A DNA stretch of 27,866 nucleotides from an uncultured Clostridia bacterium. Its GTDB lineage: Bacteria; Bacillota; Clostridia; TANB77; CAG-508. The position numbers and the translations under genes are program-made. The stretch is taken from contig CAJFQT010000009.1 in the NCBI GenBank assembly GCA_904419095.1, positions 1 to 27,866 on the forward strand, written 5' to 3'. Positions 1-9,673 of this stretch are shown piece after piece. Position 1 is the stretch's first letter. Each line of letters opens with the position of its first letter. The notes below the pieces were generated by a model. The model ran no database searches. It had not been told where the DNA came from and was given only the letters and a program-made list of their open reading frames with translations.

Positions 1-122
1 ACTCCCATTATATAATTAAATTTCTGGGGGTAAGGGGGAACTATGCCCTTTTTCTATTATTTTGGTTTTATTTTTATAAATTTTTCTTTCAAACTAACCT
101 CCCCTGCTTTTATTATACTGAT

Positions 123-151
123 ATTATATAAATAACTTTTGCAAAAAGCAA
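123..151 (-). promoter_or_regulatory. Candidate sigma-A promoter reading leftward out of the window
   Basis: On the minus strand TTGCTT (146-151) and TATAAT (123-128) are separated by exactly 17 bases. A G-rich SD-like stretch follows about 20 bases downstream. The -10 is perfect and the -35 is fair. In such AT-rich DNA chance matches are common, so this rests on spacing plus the downstream purine run. Confidence 0.35.
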
Positions 152-227
152 TAGTTTTCGTAAAAGTTAATGTATAAATTCAGACAAAAAGATAAAAAAA
201 ATTAAAAAGCCTAAATCTTAAATAAAT

Positions 228-265
228 GTGAGTTTTAACCTTCATTAATGAACGTCAAAACTCAC
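228..265 (-). terminator. Hairpin after the histidine kinase gene
   Basis: GTGAGTTTT (228-236) and AAAACTCAC (257-265) form a perfect 9-bp stem, and the loop contains the palindrome TTCATTAATGAA (241-252). Read on the minus strand it lies about 60 bases beyond the kinase stop and is followed by AT-rich DNA with T runs some 20 bases further on. It is a plausible terminator for the NRPS-kinase transcript, although the U-tract is not immediately adjacent. Confidence 0.45.
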
Positions 266-326
266 AAATTCAAAAGAATAAAGAAAAAATTATTTCTTCT
301 AGTTGTATCATACAATAGTATAAAGC

Positions 327-2324
327 TTACAAAGGTAAAGTAATATAAAATGTAGTACCCTTACCATTTTCTGACTCAAAAGTAATATCTCCATTAAAAT
401 GGGCCTTAATTGTAGAATAAGACATATATAAACCAAGGCCAGTACCATTTTTACCTTTAGTAGTAATCATTTCATTAAACAATTTTTCTTTTACCTTATC
501 TGATAATCCTGGGCCATAATCCTTTATTGAAATAACAATTGAATGATTATTATCAGCAAAAGAAATATTCAAATCAATATTTTGTTCAGGTTTTCCCTCA
601 TATGCCTGAATTGAATTAGAAATCATATTATTTATTACTTGAACCAAGCTATTTATATCACCATGAAGAATAGTTTTTTCAGGAACATTTAATGAAACCC
701 TTAAATAAATCAAAGCATTTTTCAACTCATGTTTCATTAAAATATCAACCCTCTTAAGTAATTCCTCAACATCAAAAGTCACATTTTCAGTTTCAGACAA
801 AGTAACAGCTTGCCCCTTAACAGCAGTAATAATATCAGACATATAACTTGTATAATCCTTAATTTTAGAAACCCAACTTGACATATCTTTTGCAATATCA
901 TGATGATCTTGAGCATTAACCTGAGGATTACCAATTGAAGCATCATATTCTTTTATCAAATCAGTTAAACCTTCAGCAGCACCAGAAATTGACATTATAG
1001 GAGTTTTTAAATTATGAGCAATACCACCAATAAGTTGACCAAGAGAAGCCAAACGTTCCTTTTCCATTAATGTATCCTGATTATCATGAAGCTGTTTAAT
1101 ATAACTATTAGTCAAATCTTGAATTCGGTTAAAAGCAATGGTCAAATCGCCAATTTCATCATTTGAATATACAGAAATCTTAGAAGTAAGAGCATTAGAT
1201 GAATTATTAGAAATATTAGATAAATTCTTAGATATTACTTTCAAATCATTACCGTAATTAAAAGCAATTACAACGATAAAGAACAAATTTACAAAAATAA
1301 CAATTACAAAAAGCGGAATAATTGAAAATAAAGTATCATTTGTAAAAACAGAATATCTAATACCTAAAATCCAATCTTGTCCATTAATATTTTCTCTAAT
1401 AAATGCCCCCTGAATAGGATTACCATAATATTCATATGTATGCCCATTATGAGTATCCTCAAAATCAAATATATAAGTTTTAAAGAAATCAGATAAATCA
1501 ACAGGAGAATAATATACATCGCCACTCTCAGAAATAATGAAAATAGAATCATCTTTAGACTGTAAATTAATATCCTCCAAAATCTGCTTAGCCTCATCAA
1601 CAGACTCTACATTTTTATTTTCAAAACTTGCTGTTAAATATTGTTTATAATAATTAAACAAAGAATCGCCTTTAGTCTCTGTTGTTTGAGAATACAAAAT
1701 TAAAAAAGAAAACAATATTGTAAATACAAGTAAAGGCAATAATTGTAAAAACATTTTAACCTTTAAATTAAAACGAATACCATACATAGAATCAGTAATT
1801 TTTATCTTTTTAAGAACAGACTCAAAAAGAAAACGACTAAATAAATATATAAGTAAAGCAAGCAAAGAACACATAGAAAAAATTATAAAAGTAACTTTCA
1901 AAGAAAACACTAATTCTTGTTTCAACATAAGTAATCCTATAAGAACAAGCAAAGGAGGGACTATTAGAAATATAAGCAACATAACTATAGGAAAATTAAA
2001 ACAAGTCTTAATTATAGGTATCAATTCTTTAGAGTTCTTTTTTAAATCAAAATTAGTTATATTATCAATTTTATTCAGTTTTCTAAAAAATATAGGAAGT
2101 ACAATCAGAAAAGTAATAATTGCAAAAAGTACTATAGCCGTATATTGAGTAGTATAATGAAAAAAGTTAACCTTTATTTGAAAATCATTATTAATTGAAT
2201 CTGGTGGATAATTAAGAAGAATAGGGATTAATGGATAATAAATTAATCCCACAATTAATAGTCCAATAATACAAACAAAGGTTAGTTTCATATTAATAGG
2301 TATTTTTCTTAAAAAATTCATCAT
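327..2324 (-). CDS. Membrane sensor histidine kinase
   Basis: Predicted 665-aa sensor kinase. About six hydrophobic segments lie near residues 14-36, 60-82, 110-135, 142-165, 190-212 and 333-356. A stretch of about 120 residues between the last two is probably an extracellular sensing domain. A HAMP-like linker follows, then an H-box with HNLKTP (phospho-acceptor His437), an N-box with Asn566 and Asn570, a G1 box DYGPG at about 602, and a G2 box GTGLGL at about 627. All the motifs for ATP binding and autophosphorylation are present. The ATG sits one base after the NRPS stop, and its SD (AAGGGG) is inside the end of the NRPS gene, so the two are almost certainly co-transcribed and translationally coupled. 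No response regulator is in the window. The signal sensed is unknown, but the operon suggests a link to the NRPS product. Confidence 0.9.
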   Translation of the reverse strand: MMNFLRKIPINMKLTFVCIIGLLIVGLIYYPLIPILLNYPPDSINNDFQIKVNFFHYTTQYTAIVLFAIITFLIVLPIFFRKLNKIDNITNFDLKKNSKELIPIIKTCFNFPIVMLLIFLIVPPLLVLIGLLMLKQELVFSLKVTFIIFSMCSLLALLIYLFSRFLFESVLKKIKITDSMYGIRFNLKVKMFLQLLPLLVFTILFSFLILYSQTTETKGDSLFNYYKQYLTASFENKNVESVDEAKQILEDINLQSKDDSIFIISESGDVYYSPVDLSDFFKTYIFDFEDTHNGHTYEYYGNPIQGAFIRENINGQDWILGIRYSVFTNDTLFSIIPLFVIVIFVNLFFIVVIAFNYGNDLKVISKNLSNISNNSSNALTSKISVYSNDEIGDLTIAFNRIQDLTNSYIKQLHDNQDTLMEKERLASLGQLIGGIAHNLKTPIMSISGAAEGLTDLIKEYDASIGNPQVNAQDHHDIAKDMSSWVSKIKDYTSYMSDIITAVKGQAVTLSETENVTFDVEELLKRVDILMKHELKNALIYLRVSLNVPEKTILHGDINSLVQVINNMISNSIQAYEGKPEQNIDLNISFADNNHSIVISIKDYGPGLSDKVKEKLFNEMITTKGKNGTGLGLYMSYSTIKAHFNGDITFESENGKGTTFYITLPL

Positions 2325-2325
2325 A

Positions 2326-5300
2326 TCAAAGTCCCCTTATTATAAATTTTAAATAATCTTTAGTTATATTTTGCCATTTAAAATCTAATGAAGATAAAAT
2401 ATTAACAGTTTTACTATTTGAAAAAATGATTTTATCAGAAACAAGTAAATTCTTAACATCAAACTGTTCAACAAAACCTAAATTTTCATTAGAGTCAGAA
2501 ATCAAAGAAGCAATAGATTTCTCAAAATCATCATTTTGTACATATTTTACCTTAATATCAAATTCATTTAAAATGTCAACGACAGTGTTCATAGAAACAT
2601 AATTATCATTATATAAATGAAACACATTAACATTATAATCTTTTGATTTATAAATAGCAAGTTTTACAATTGCATCAGCACATAAATCAACAGGAGTCAA
2701 CTCTAACTGATAATCTTTCAAATAATTAGGTAACATAGCAAGTTTTTTTATAGTCTTCAACTTATTCATAAAACCATTTTCAAAAGAATTAAACTGAAAT
2801 TTATAATCTGAAAATCTATTAGTTAGATTACCAATTCTATAAATATTTGCAATCAATCCCGTATCTAAAGCTCTAAAAATTTCTTCTTCTGCAATAAATT
2901 TACTTCTAACATAAATATTTTCCTTATACTTTTGATTAATATAAAACTTATCTTCATCAAAAACACCATTATAATCAACATTAACAAGTCTAAAACCAGA
3001 AACAGTCATTGTTGAAATATGATTAAGTACAGCATTAAAATCTAAGCAAAACCTAATAACATTATCAGTTGCAGTAATATTAATTCTTTCAGAAGAATTA
3101 TAATTTCCGTAATGTCTAACAATTTTATTTCCAAGTGATGAATATTCTTCATTTGAAAGACCAAAATTATCATCTGTAATATTAGAATCAACAACAAAAA
3201 TTCTTTTATCAATTAAATCAATATATTTCCCATCAAAATAGTAATTAAGTCTATCAATAAGTCTATACTTAGAAGATAGTCCATTCTTATTTCTAATACT
3301 ACAATAAACATTAAAATCAGAATTATCCATTACTGATGCCAAAACATGAATACCCAAAAATCCAGTAACACCCGTTAATAAAATATTTTTACTAGACCTA
3401 TCAGAAATAGAATATAAAGGTTTCTGTATATCAGATATACTAGTAATATGTTTAGAAGAAACTTCAGGTAAAGAAGTATTGCTTGATGTTTCAGAAATTT
3501 TCTTAGCAATAGCTTCAATAGTTGGATTATCATAAAAGTCTTGTATTCCTAAATTAATATTATAAATATATAACTTACTAACAAGTTTAATGATCATCAA
3601 AGAGTCAACACCATACTCAAAAATATTATCATCAACACCAATATCTAAACTTAAAACTTCTTTGAAAAGTTCATACAGTAGATTCTCTGTACTATTTCGA
3701 GGAAGAACCTTATTTTCAGAAACCTGGTGGATAGGTTTGAAAATAGGACTTTTTCTATTAATCTTTCCATTAGGAGTTAAAGGCATAGAATCTATCTGAG
3801 TAACTGTCTTAGGAATCATATAATGAGGAAGTGACTTCATAAGATAAACAATTATATCCTGAGACTTAATTGTTTTATCAGAAACTACATAAGCATTTAA
3901 AGAATTATCCTGTAACAACACTAAAGCACTGTCAATATTCGGATAAGTCATAATAGCATTTTCAATTTCACCAAGTTCAATTCTAAAACCATGTACTTTA
4001 GCTTGAAAATCGCTTCTACCTAAATGTACAATTTCACCGTTTTTTTGGATATATGCTAAATCTTTAGTATTATAAATAATAGAATTATCAAAAGGAGAAT
4101 TAACAAAAACCTCTTCTGTAAGATCAGGTCTATTATAATACCCTTTGCAAACTCCATCACCACCAATATATAAATTTCCAGGAATATTAGGAGGCAATAA
4201 ATTTAATTTATCATCCAAAATATAAACTTTAGTATTTGCTATAGGAGTACCAATAGTAATATTTTCCTCATCAGGTGATTCTTTAATAGTAGACCACACA
4301 GCAGTTTCTGTTGGACCATACATATTATAAATCTTAAGCCAAGAAAATTTATATAACTGATTAAGTAAAGTCTTAGGCAAAGATTCCCCACCAATCATCA
4401 AATCTGTAATATTATTCAAAAATTCAGAATCGTCATTTAATAAAGCAGAAAATCTAGAAGGTGTAGTTTGGATCATATTAACATTATACTTCTTACACAA
4501 ACTGCCCAAATCTGAAGCAATATTTTGCTCTTGTTCATTTGCAATTACTACAGTTAAACCATTTAGCAAGCCACCCCAAAATTCAGTTACAAAAATATCA
4601 AAACAAATAGTTGTAACAGAAACAATCACTTTATCAGAAGAAAAATCAATTCTTTCCTTCAAACCAGCTAAATAATTGTTCACATTTCTGTGCATCAACA
4701 TAACACCTTTAGGTCTACCAGTAGAACCAGAAGTATAAATTAAATACATCAAATCATCAGGAGTATTCACAACAGATAAATTATCAGAAGAGTAATTTTT
4801 ATAAATATCTCCATCCAAACAAATATTAATTTTGCTATTAAACTCATAAAGATTTTCAGTAGAATTATCAACTAAAATTAATTTTGCACCAGAATCATCA
4901 AGCATATATGAAACTCTTTCTTCCGGATAATCAGGATCTATTGGAACATAAGTAGCACCAGCTTTCAATATAGCCAAAATACCAACAGCCATTTCTAAAG
5001 AACGTTTTGTTACAATTCCAACAAACATATTTGATGTAATTCCTTTTTCTTCTCGTAGGAAATTTGCCAATTGATTAGATTTTCTATTCAATTCATCATA
5101 TGTCAATTTTTTATCTTCAAAAACTACGGCAACTTTATCAGGAGTTTTACTACACTGAATTTCAAACAATTCATTTATAGTTTTACTTTTTGGATAATCT
5201 AAAAAAGTATCATTAAAATTATAAAGCAAATCCTCTTTTTCAGAAGAAGTAACAATTTCAATATCATCTACTAAAATATCTTCATTATTAATAATTTGAT

Positions 5301-6537
5301 TAATAATATATAATATTCTATTATGAATATCATCAATTTCATTTTCATCAAACTTATCAACTTTATAATCATAAAACAATTTCAATATACCAGTATTATC
5401 TAAATCATAAATATGAATATCCAAACTATTAGAAAGATAACCATTAAAGTCCCAATTAGTTGAATAATCAATATCAGAAGACTTTGAATTATCTCTTGCA
5501 TTTTGATAAGAGATAATAGTATCATACAAATTATTAGAAAATTTATATTTATTTCTTAAAAATTCTAATAATTTAGAATAAGGATATTTGTGATGTCTAA
5601 ACATTGAAAATTGAGAATCCGCAACATCCTTAGCTAATTTTACAAAAGAAGGATTATCATATATTTCAATTTTCATTGGCAAAGTATTAATAAAAAGTCC
5701 CATCATATTTTTTTCTTTAAGGCCATTTCTATTTAAAATAGGAGAACCAATAATTACATCCTGTACACCAGTTATTCTATATAAATAGATAGAATAAACA
5801 GTCATTAAAAAAGTAAAAGCCGAAATATCATTTTGCTTACAAAAATTCAAAATTTCTTTACTATTATCCAAAGAATAAATTTTTCTTTTACCAATTTGTA
5901 ATGTGTTTTGAGAATTTTTTTGCGAAAAAGAAACACAGGATGGACAATTTTTAAATTTATCCTCCCAAAATTTTTTATCTTTCTTAAATTTTTCAGAATT
6001 CAAATATTTTTGCTCAGACTCAATAAACTCAACATAAGAAGGGTCTAAGGCATCAGAAATATCCTCAGACTTTAATAATTTATTATAAATATCAATAATT
6101 TTATTAACTAATAAACTCATGCTCCAAGCATCAGAAATAAGATGATGTGTAACAATATTAAATCCACCAGTCTCATCCTTAAATTTTATAATATTAAATC
6201 GATATAATGGGTAATTAGTTATATCAAATTTATAACTAATAAAAGATTTCTCTAAATTATGCAACTCTTCAGCAGAATTAACACAAATAACATCAATTTT
6301 TTCATAAGTATAATCTTTTACATATTGATATAAAAGACCGCCCTCAAAATAAAATGAAAGACGCATACCTTCATTTTTTTTAATAAAAATATTAATTGCT
6401 TTATCCAATAAATCAAAATCAACTTTCTGATGAATCAACAAAGTACCACCAACATTTGAAATGCTTGTAGATTCATAAAATTTATCAGTAAGCCAAATAG
6501 ATTCTTGTGGAATTGTTAAACGATAGTTCTTCTTCAT
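2326..6537 (-). CDS. Single-module NRPS (C-A-T-thioester reductase)
   Basis: 1403-aa cytoplasmic nonribosomal peptide synthetase. The order is a condensation domain (about 1-430) with active-site HHLISDAW at 131-138, an adenylation domain (about 445-925) with the TSGSTGRPKG loop near 605 and YGPTE, a carrier domain with the phosphopantetheine serine in GVDSL near 977, and a terminal NAD(P)H reductase with TGVTGFLG near 1057 and a YVRSK catalytic pair near 1209. Such proteins activate one amino acid, condense it with an acyl donor, and release the product reductively as an aldehyde or alcohol. A by-eye specificity code is D-I-T-Q-M-G-M-V-W-K, which I cannot match to a known substrate. An N-terminal C domain with no upstream module suggests lipo-initiation, and the acyl ligase transcribed divergently is the obvious partner. 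The start is supported by GAGG about 8 bases upstream. A phosphopantetheinyl transferase must be encoded elsewhere. Confidence 0.92.
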   Translation of the reverse strand: MKKNYRLTIPQESIWLTDKFYESTSISNVGGTLLIHQKVDFDLLDKAINIFIKKNEGMRLSFYFEGGLLYQYVKDYTYEKIDVICVNSAEELHNLEKSFISYKFDITNYPLYRFNIIKFKDETGGFNIVTHHLISDAWSMSLLVNKIIDIYNKLLKSEDISDALDPSYVEFIESEQKYLNSEKFKKDKKFWEDKFKNCPSCVSFSQKNSQNTLQIGKRKIYSLDNSKEILNFCKQNDISAFTFLMTVYSIYLYRITGVQDVIIGSPILNRNGLKEKNMMGLFINTLPMKIEIYDNPSFVKLAKDVADSQFSMFRHHKYPYSKLLEFLRNKYKFSNNLYDTIISYQNARDNSKSSDIDYSTNWDFNGYLSNSLDIHIYDLDNTGILKLFYDYKVDKFDENEIDDIHNRILYIINQIINNEDILVDDIEIVTSSEKEDLLYNFNDTFLDYPKSKTINELFEIQCSKTPDKVAVVFEDKKLTYDELNRKSNQLANFLREEKGITSNMFVGIVTKRSLEMAVGILAILKAGATYVPIDPDYPEERVSYMLDDSGAKLILVDNSTENLYEFNSKINICLDGDIYKNYSSDNLSVVNTPDDLMYLIYTSGSTGRPKGVMLMHRNVNNYLAGLKERIDFSSDKVIVSVTTICFDIFVTEFWGGLLNGLTVVIANEQEQNIASDLGSLCKKYNVNMIQTTPSRFSALLNDDSEFLNNITDLMIGGESLPKTLLNQLYKFSWLKIYNMYGPTETAVWSTIKESPDEENITIGTPIANTKVYILDDKLNLLPPNIPGNLYIGGDGVCKGYYNRPDLTEEVFVNSPFDNSIIYNTKDLAYIQKNGEIVHLGRSDFQAKVHGFRIELGEIENAIMTYPNIDSALVLLQDNSLNAYVVSDKTIKSQDIIVYLMKSLPHYMIPKTVTQIDSMPLTPNGKINRKSPIFKPIHQVSENKVLPRNSTENLLYELFKEVLSLDIGVDDNIFEYGVDSLMIIKLVSKLYIYNINLGIQDFYDNPTIEAIAKKISETSSNTSLPEVSSKHITSISDIQKPLYSISDRSSKNILLTGVTGFLGIHVLASVMDNSDFNVYCSIRNKNGLSSKYRLIDRLNYYFDGKYIDLIDKRIFVVDSNITDDNFGLSNEEYSSLGNKIVRHYGNYNSSERINITATDNVIRFCLDFNAVLNHISTMTVSGFRLVNVDYNGVFDEDKFYINQKYKENIYVRSKFIAEEEIFRALDTGLIANIYRIGNLTNRFSDYKFQFNSFENGFMNKLKTIKKLAMLPNYLKDYQLELTPVDLCADAIVKLAIYKSKDYNVNVFHLYNDNYVSMNTVVDILNEFDIKVKYVQNDDFEKSIASLISDSNENLGFVEQFDVKNLLVSDKIIFSNSKTVNILSSLDFKWQNITKDYLKFIIRGL

Positions 6538-6576
6538 AATATACCTCGATTCAATAAATTAATTAATATTAACCAC

Positions 6577-6605
6577 ATTATACAAATACAAGTGAAAAAA
6601 ATCAA
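6577..6605 (-). promoter_or_regulatory. Promoter of the NRPS-kinase operon
   Basis: On the minus strand TTGATT (6600-6605) and TATAAT (6577-6582) are separated by 17 bases and lie about 40 bases upstream of the NRPS start. The intergenic space to the divergent ligase gene is only about 220 bases, so both transcripts start from the same region. No clear plus-strand promoter of equal quality was found. The best candidate is TTGTAA near 6701 followed by a TATAAA box at 6722, with a short 15-base spacer. Confidence 0.6.
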
Positions 6606-6756
6606 ATATTTTGTAAAAAAAAATAAAAAAATGTCGTAAAATTTATTGAAATTCAGTACAACATAAAAATGAACTGTGATAAAAAAATAGAACTAAAATC
6701 TTGTAAAATAAAAATAAATAATATAAAATTAAAGAAAAAAGAAAGAAGTGATTGTT

Positions 6757-8484
6757 ATGGGAAACAACACAAAAAGAAAAGTATACGAATCAAGAAAGGT
6801 AAAAGATTTTAGAGAACTAGTTGAATACTCAACCACACATTATGCAGACAATATAGCATATAAATACAAAAAAGATTATACTGCAAAAAATATAGAATAT
6901 ATTGAAAAAACATACAAACAAACAGGAGAAGACATTAAAGCATTAAGTACATCATTACTAGAAAAAGGATTGGAAGGAAAAAGGATTTTATTAGTTGGAG
7001 ATAATAGTTATGAATGGTGTATAAGTTATTTAGCAATCACATGTGGAAATATGATAGTAGTACCAATAGACAAAGCATTACCAGATATTGAAATGCAAAG
7101 ACTAATAATAAGAAGTGAAGCAGAAGCAATAATATGTGACAAAAAATATATAGAAACAGCAGAAAAAATAATAGAAAATCAAGAAGGAAATTTAAAAACA
7201 ATTATATGTACCAAAAATACAAAAGAAAAATATAATAACATACCAGAATTATTAAAACAAGGAAAAAACTTATTAGAAGAAGGAAACAAAAAATATAAAG
7301 AAATAAAAGTAGATCCAAACAAAATGTCAATAATGTTATTTACATCAGGAACAACAAATGAACCAAAAGCAGTAATGCTATCACAAACAAATATCTGCTC
7401 AAACCTAGCAGATATAGCCTCATATGTAAAAATATATTCAACAGATACATTATTATCATTCTTACCAATACATCACACATTTGAATGCACAATAACATTT
7501 TTATATGGATTTTATAGTGGGGCAACAGTAGCATTTTGTGATGGACTAAGATATATACAAAAAAACCTAGCAGAATATCAAGTATCAATATTAGTAGCTG
7601 TACCACTAGTATTAGAAACAATGTATAAAAAAATACTAAAAGGAATAGAAGAAAAAGGAAAAACAAAATTAATAAATACAATGACAAAAATATCAAACAC
7701 ATTACTAAAATGCAAAATAGACTTAAGAAAAATACTATTCAAACAAGTATTAGAAAACTTTGGAGGACACTTAAGAGTAGTATTTTATGGAGCTGCTCCA
7801 ATGAACAAAAGTACAATAATAGGATTTAACAACTTAGGAATATCACTAGTACAAGGTTATGGACTAACAGAAACATCACCAGTAATATCAGCAGAAACAG
7901 ACAAAGAAAAAAGACCTGGATCAGTAGGACTAGCACTACCAAGCTTAGAAGTAAAAATAGATAATCCAGACAAAGAAGGAATAGGAGAAATAACTGTAAA
8001 AGGACCAAGTGTAATGTTAGGATACTACAATAATGAAGAAGAAACAAAAAAATCATTAAAGAACGGATGGTTTAGTACAGGAGACTATGGATACATAGAT
8101 GAAGATGGATTTATATACATAACAGGAAGAAAAAAAGACATAATAGTATTAAGAAACGGAAAAAACATATATCCACAAGAATTAGAATTCCTAATAAACA
8201 AAATACCATATGTATCAGAATCAATTGTATACTCAAGAGACAGCAGTAGCACAGACACAATGCTATGTGCAAAAATAGTATATGATGAAGAACACATAAA
8301 AGAAATATTAGGAGAAAAAACAGAAAAAGAATATACAGATATTCTATGGGAAGAAATAAAGAAAATAAATCAAGAATTGCCAGTATACAAACACATAAAA
8401 AAAATAACCATAACAAAAGAACCACTTAAAAAAACAACAACACAAAAAGTAAAAAGATATGAAGAATTAAAAGTATTAAAATAA
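6757..8484 (+). CDS. AMP-forming long-chain acyl-CoA synthetase-like ligase
   Basis: 575-aa member of the adenylate-forming (ANL) superfamily, most like long-chain fatty acid CoA ligases. The phosphate-binding loop reads TSGTTNEPKAVM near residue 195 and departs slightly from the usual TSGTTGxPKG. Further on are YGLTETSP, the hinge region STGDYGYIDEDGF, and GRKKDIIVLRNGKNIYPQE with the C-terminal lysine region. It activates a carboxylic acid as acyl-AMP and transfers it to CoA or a carrier protein. I prefer the ATG at 6757 over a GTG at 6748 because AAGAAGTGAT then serves as SD. It is divergent from the NRPS and followed 58 bases later by an HtrA gene. Its likely local role is supplying the fatty acyl group to the NRPS C domain, but ordinary lipid metabolism is the alternative. 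Confidence 0.85.
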   Translation: MGNNTKRKVYESRKVKDFRELVEYSTTHYADNIAYKYKKDYTAKNIEYIEKTYKQTGEDIKALSTSLLEKGLEGKRILLVGDNSYEWCISYLAITCGNMIVVPIDKALPDIEMQRLIIRSEAEAIICDKKYIETAEKIIENQEGNLKTIICTKNTKEKYNNIPELLKQGKNLLEEGNKKYKEIKVDPNKMSIMLFTSGTTNEPKAVMLSQTNICSNLADIASYVKIYSTDTLLSFLPIHHTFECTITFLYGFYSGATVAFCDGLRYIQKNLAEYQVSILVAVPLVLETMYKKILKGIEEKGKTKLINTMTKISNTLLKCKIDLRKILFKQVLENFGGHLRVVFYGAAPMNKSTIIGFNNLGISLVQGYGLTETSPVISAETDKEKRPGSVGLALPSLEVKIDNPDKEGIGEITVKGPSVMLGYYNNEEETKKSLKNGWFSTGDYGYIDEDGFIYITGRKKDIIVLRNGKNIYPQELEFLINKIPYVSESIVYSRDSSSTDTMLCAKIVYDEEHIKEILGEKTEKEYTDILWEEIKKINQELPVYKHIKKITITKEPLKKTTTQKVKRYEELKVLK

Positions 8485-8495
8485 TAAAAAAACGA

Positions 8496-8540
8496 ATTAA
8501 ACACACGATATTTGGAAAGAATATTACAGAGGTGTTTAAT
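8496..8540 (+). promoter_or_regulatory. Inverted repeat overlapping the htrA ribosome-binding site
   Basis: ATTAAACAC (8496-8504) is the exact complement of GTGTTTAAT (8532-8540), with 27 bases between. The right arm covers the 3' half of the SD (AGAGGTG, 8528-8534) and ends two bases before the htrA ATG. Folding would hide the ribosome-binding site, so translation could depend on temperature, ribosomes or a ligand. A 9-bp arm this AT-rich is only a moderate signal. Confidence 0.35.
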
Positions 8541-8542
8541 AT

Positions 8543-9673
8543 ATGAGAAAAAAGAAAAACATCAAGAAAAAGATAGTGCTAACAGCAATCTTTTTAATAC
8601 TAATATGGATTTTAGGATTTTACCTATACACTACATATACAAACATAGAAATTTCGGAATCAGAATATAAAACACAAAAAACACTTTCCACAGAAGAAGA
8701 ACAAACTGTGGAAACAATAGAAGAAAACAGCACAAAAATAGCAGATATAATAGAAGAAACAACACAAAGTGTAGTAGGAATCTCGAAACTAAAAAGTGCA
8801 GGAAGTTCAATATTTGGAACAAGTAACGAAGAAGAATTAGGATTAGGAACAGGAATCATAATAACAGAAGACGGATATATATTAAGTAATGAGCATGTAA
8901 CAGGAGAGAAATACAGCAAATGTTATATAACACTAGAAGACGGAAAAAAATACACAGGAACAGTTATGTGGAGTGACGAAAGTGTAGACTTATCAATAAC
9001 AAAAATAGATGCCAAAAATTTAAAATATGTAACATTAGGAGACTCAGACAAAATAAGAGTAGGAGAAACAGTATATGCAATAGGAAATCCAATAGGATTT
9101 GAATTCAGAAGAACCGTTACATCAGGAATAATAAGTGCGAAAAACAGAAGCATAAAACTAGAAGAAGGCGAAAAACAAACATATATGTCAGACCTAATAC
9201 AAACAGACGCAACTATAAACCCAGGAAACAGTGGAGGACCATTAATAACACCATCAGGAGAAGTAATTGGAATAAACACAGTAAAAATATCATCAGCAGA
9301 AGGAATAGGATTTGCAATACCAATAAATGTAGTAAAAAATGTAATAGAAAGTTTCAAAAACACAGGAAACTTCGAACAAGCAACAATGGGAATATATGCA
9401 TATGACAAAGAAGTAATACCATATCTAAACTCTGGGCTAAGTTTTGAAGACGGAATATATGTAGCACAAATAACAAAAGGAGGACCAGCAAGCAACACAG
9501 AATTAAAAGAAGGAGACATCATATTATCAATAGACGAAAACAAATTAAGTACAATGAATGACTTACGAGAATACATTTACACAAAAAAACCAGGAGACAC
9601 AGTCAATTTGAAAATAACAAGAGGAAAAATAAATAAACAAATAACAATAACACTGGGAAAAAAGGAACGTTAG
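8543..9673 (+). CDS. htrA: Membrane-anchored HtrA/DegP-type serine protease with PDZ
   Basis: 376-aa S1C serine protease for envelope protein quality control. A positively charged N-terminus and one hydrophobic helix (about 11-30) anchor it with the catalytic part outside. The triad is His118 in NEHVTG, Asp149 in SVDLS, and Ser230 in NPGNSGGP. A single C-terminal PDZ domain spans about 280-372. This layout matches the HtrA/HtrB/YyxA group of Bacillota. The SD AGAGGTG is partly inside an inverted repeat. The gene may be read through from the ligase gene 58 bases upstream. Its stop codon lies inside the stem of its own terminator. Confidence 0.92.
   Translation: MRKKKNIKKKIVLTAIFLILIWILGFYLYTTYTNIEISESEYKTQKTLSTEEEQTVETIEENSTKIADIIEETTQSVVGISKLKSAGSSIFGTSNEEELGLGTGIIITEDGYILSNEHVTGEKYSKCYITLEDGKKYTGTVMWSDESVDLSITKIDAKNLKYVTLGDSDKIRVGETVYAIGNPIGFEFRRTVTSGIISAKNRSIKLEEGEKQTYMSDLIQTDATINPGNSGGPLITPSGEVIGINTVKISSAEGIGFAIPINVVKNVIESFKNTGNFEQATMGIYAYDKEVIPYLNSGLSFEDGIYVAQITKGGPASNTELKEGDIILSIDENKLSTMNDLREYIYTKKPGDTVNLKITRGKINKQITITLGKKER

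Larger units (their letters stand above)
1..326. other. Left-edge noncoding region with a leftward promoter and leader
   Basis: No substantial gene is visible here. Bases 1-122 read leftward as a possible leader. A GGGGAGG purine run (complement of 98-105) lies downstream of a leftward promoter and is followed only by a very short reading frame. C-rich runs near 25-45 on the leader strand (GGGGG on the plus strand) could pair with that purine run. A hairpin at 228-265 lies behind the histidine kinase. The gene that this leader serves, if any, would lie to the left of the window. Confidence 0.4.

Noticed and set aside
3590..3799. Plus-strand frame of 69 codons inside the NRPS
   Set aside because: Antisense to the carrier/adenylation region, with no SD and no family resemblance.
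8923..9576. Long minus-strand open frame (217 codons) inside htrA
   Set aside because: It lies wholly antisense to a clear serine protease, has no SD, and gives low-complexity Ser/Ile/Phe sequence typical of shadows of A-rich genes.
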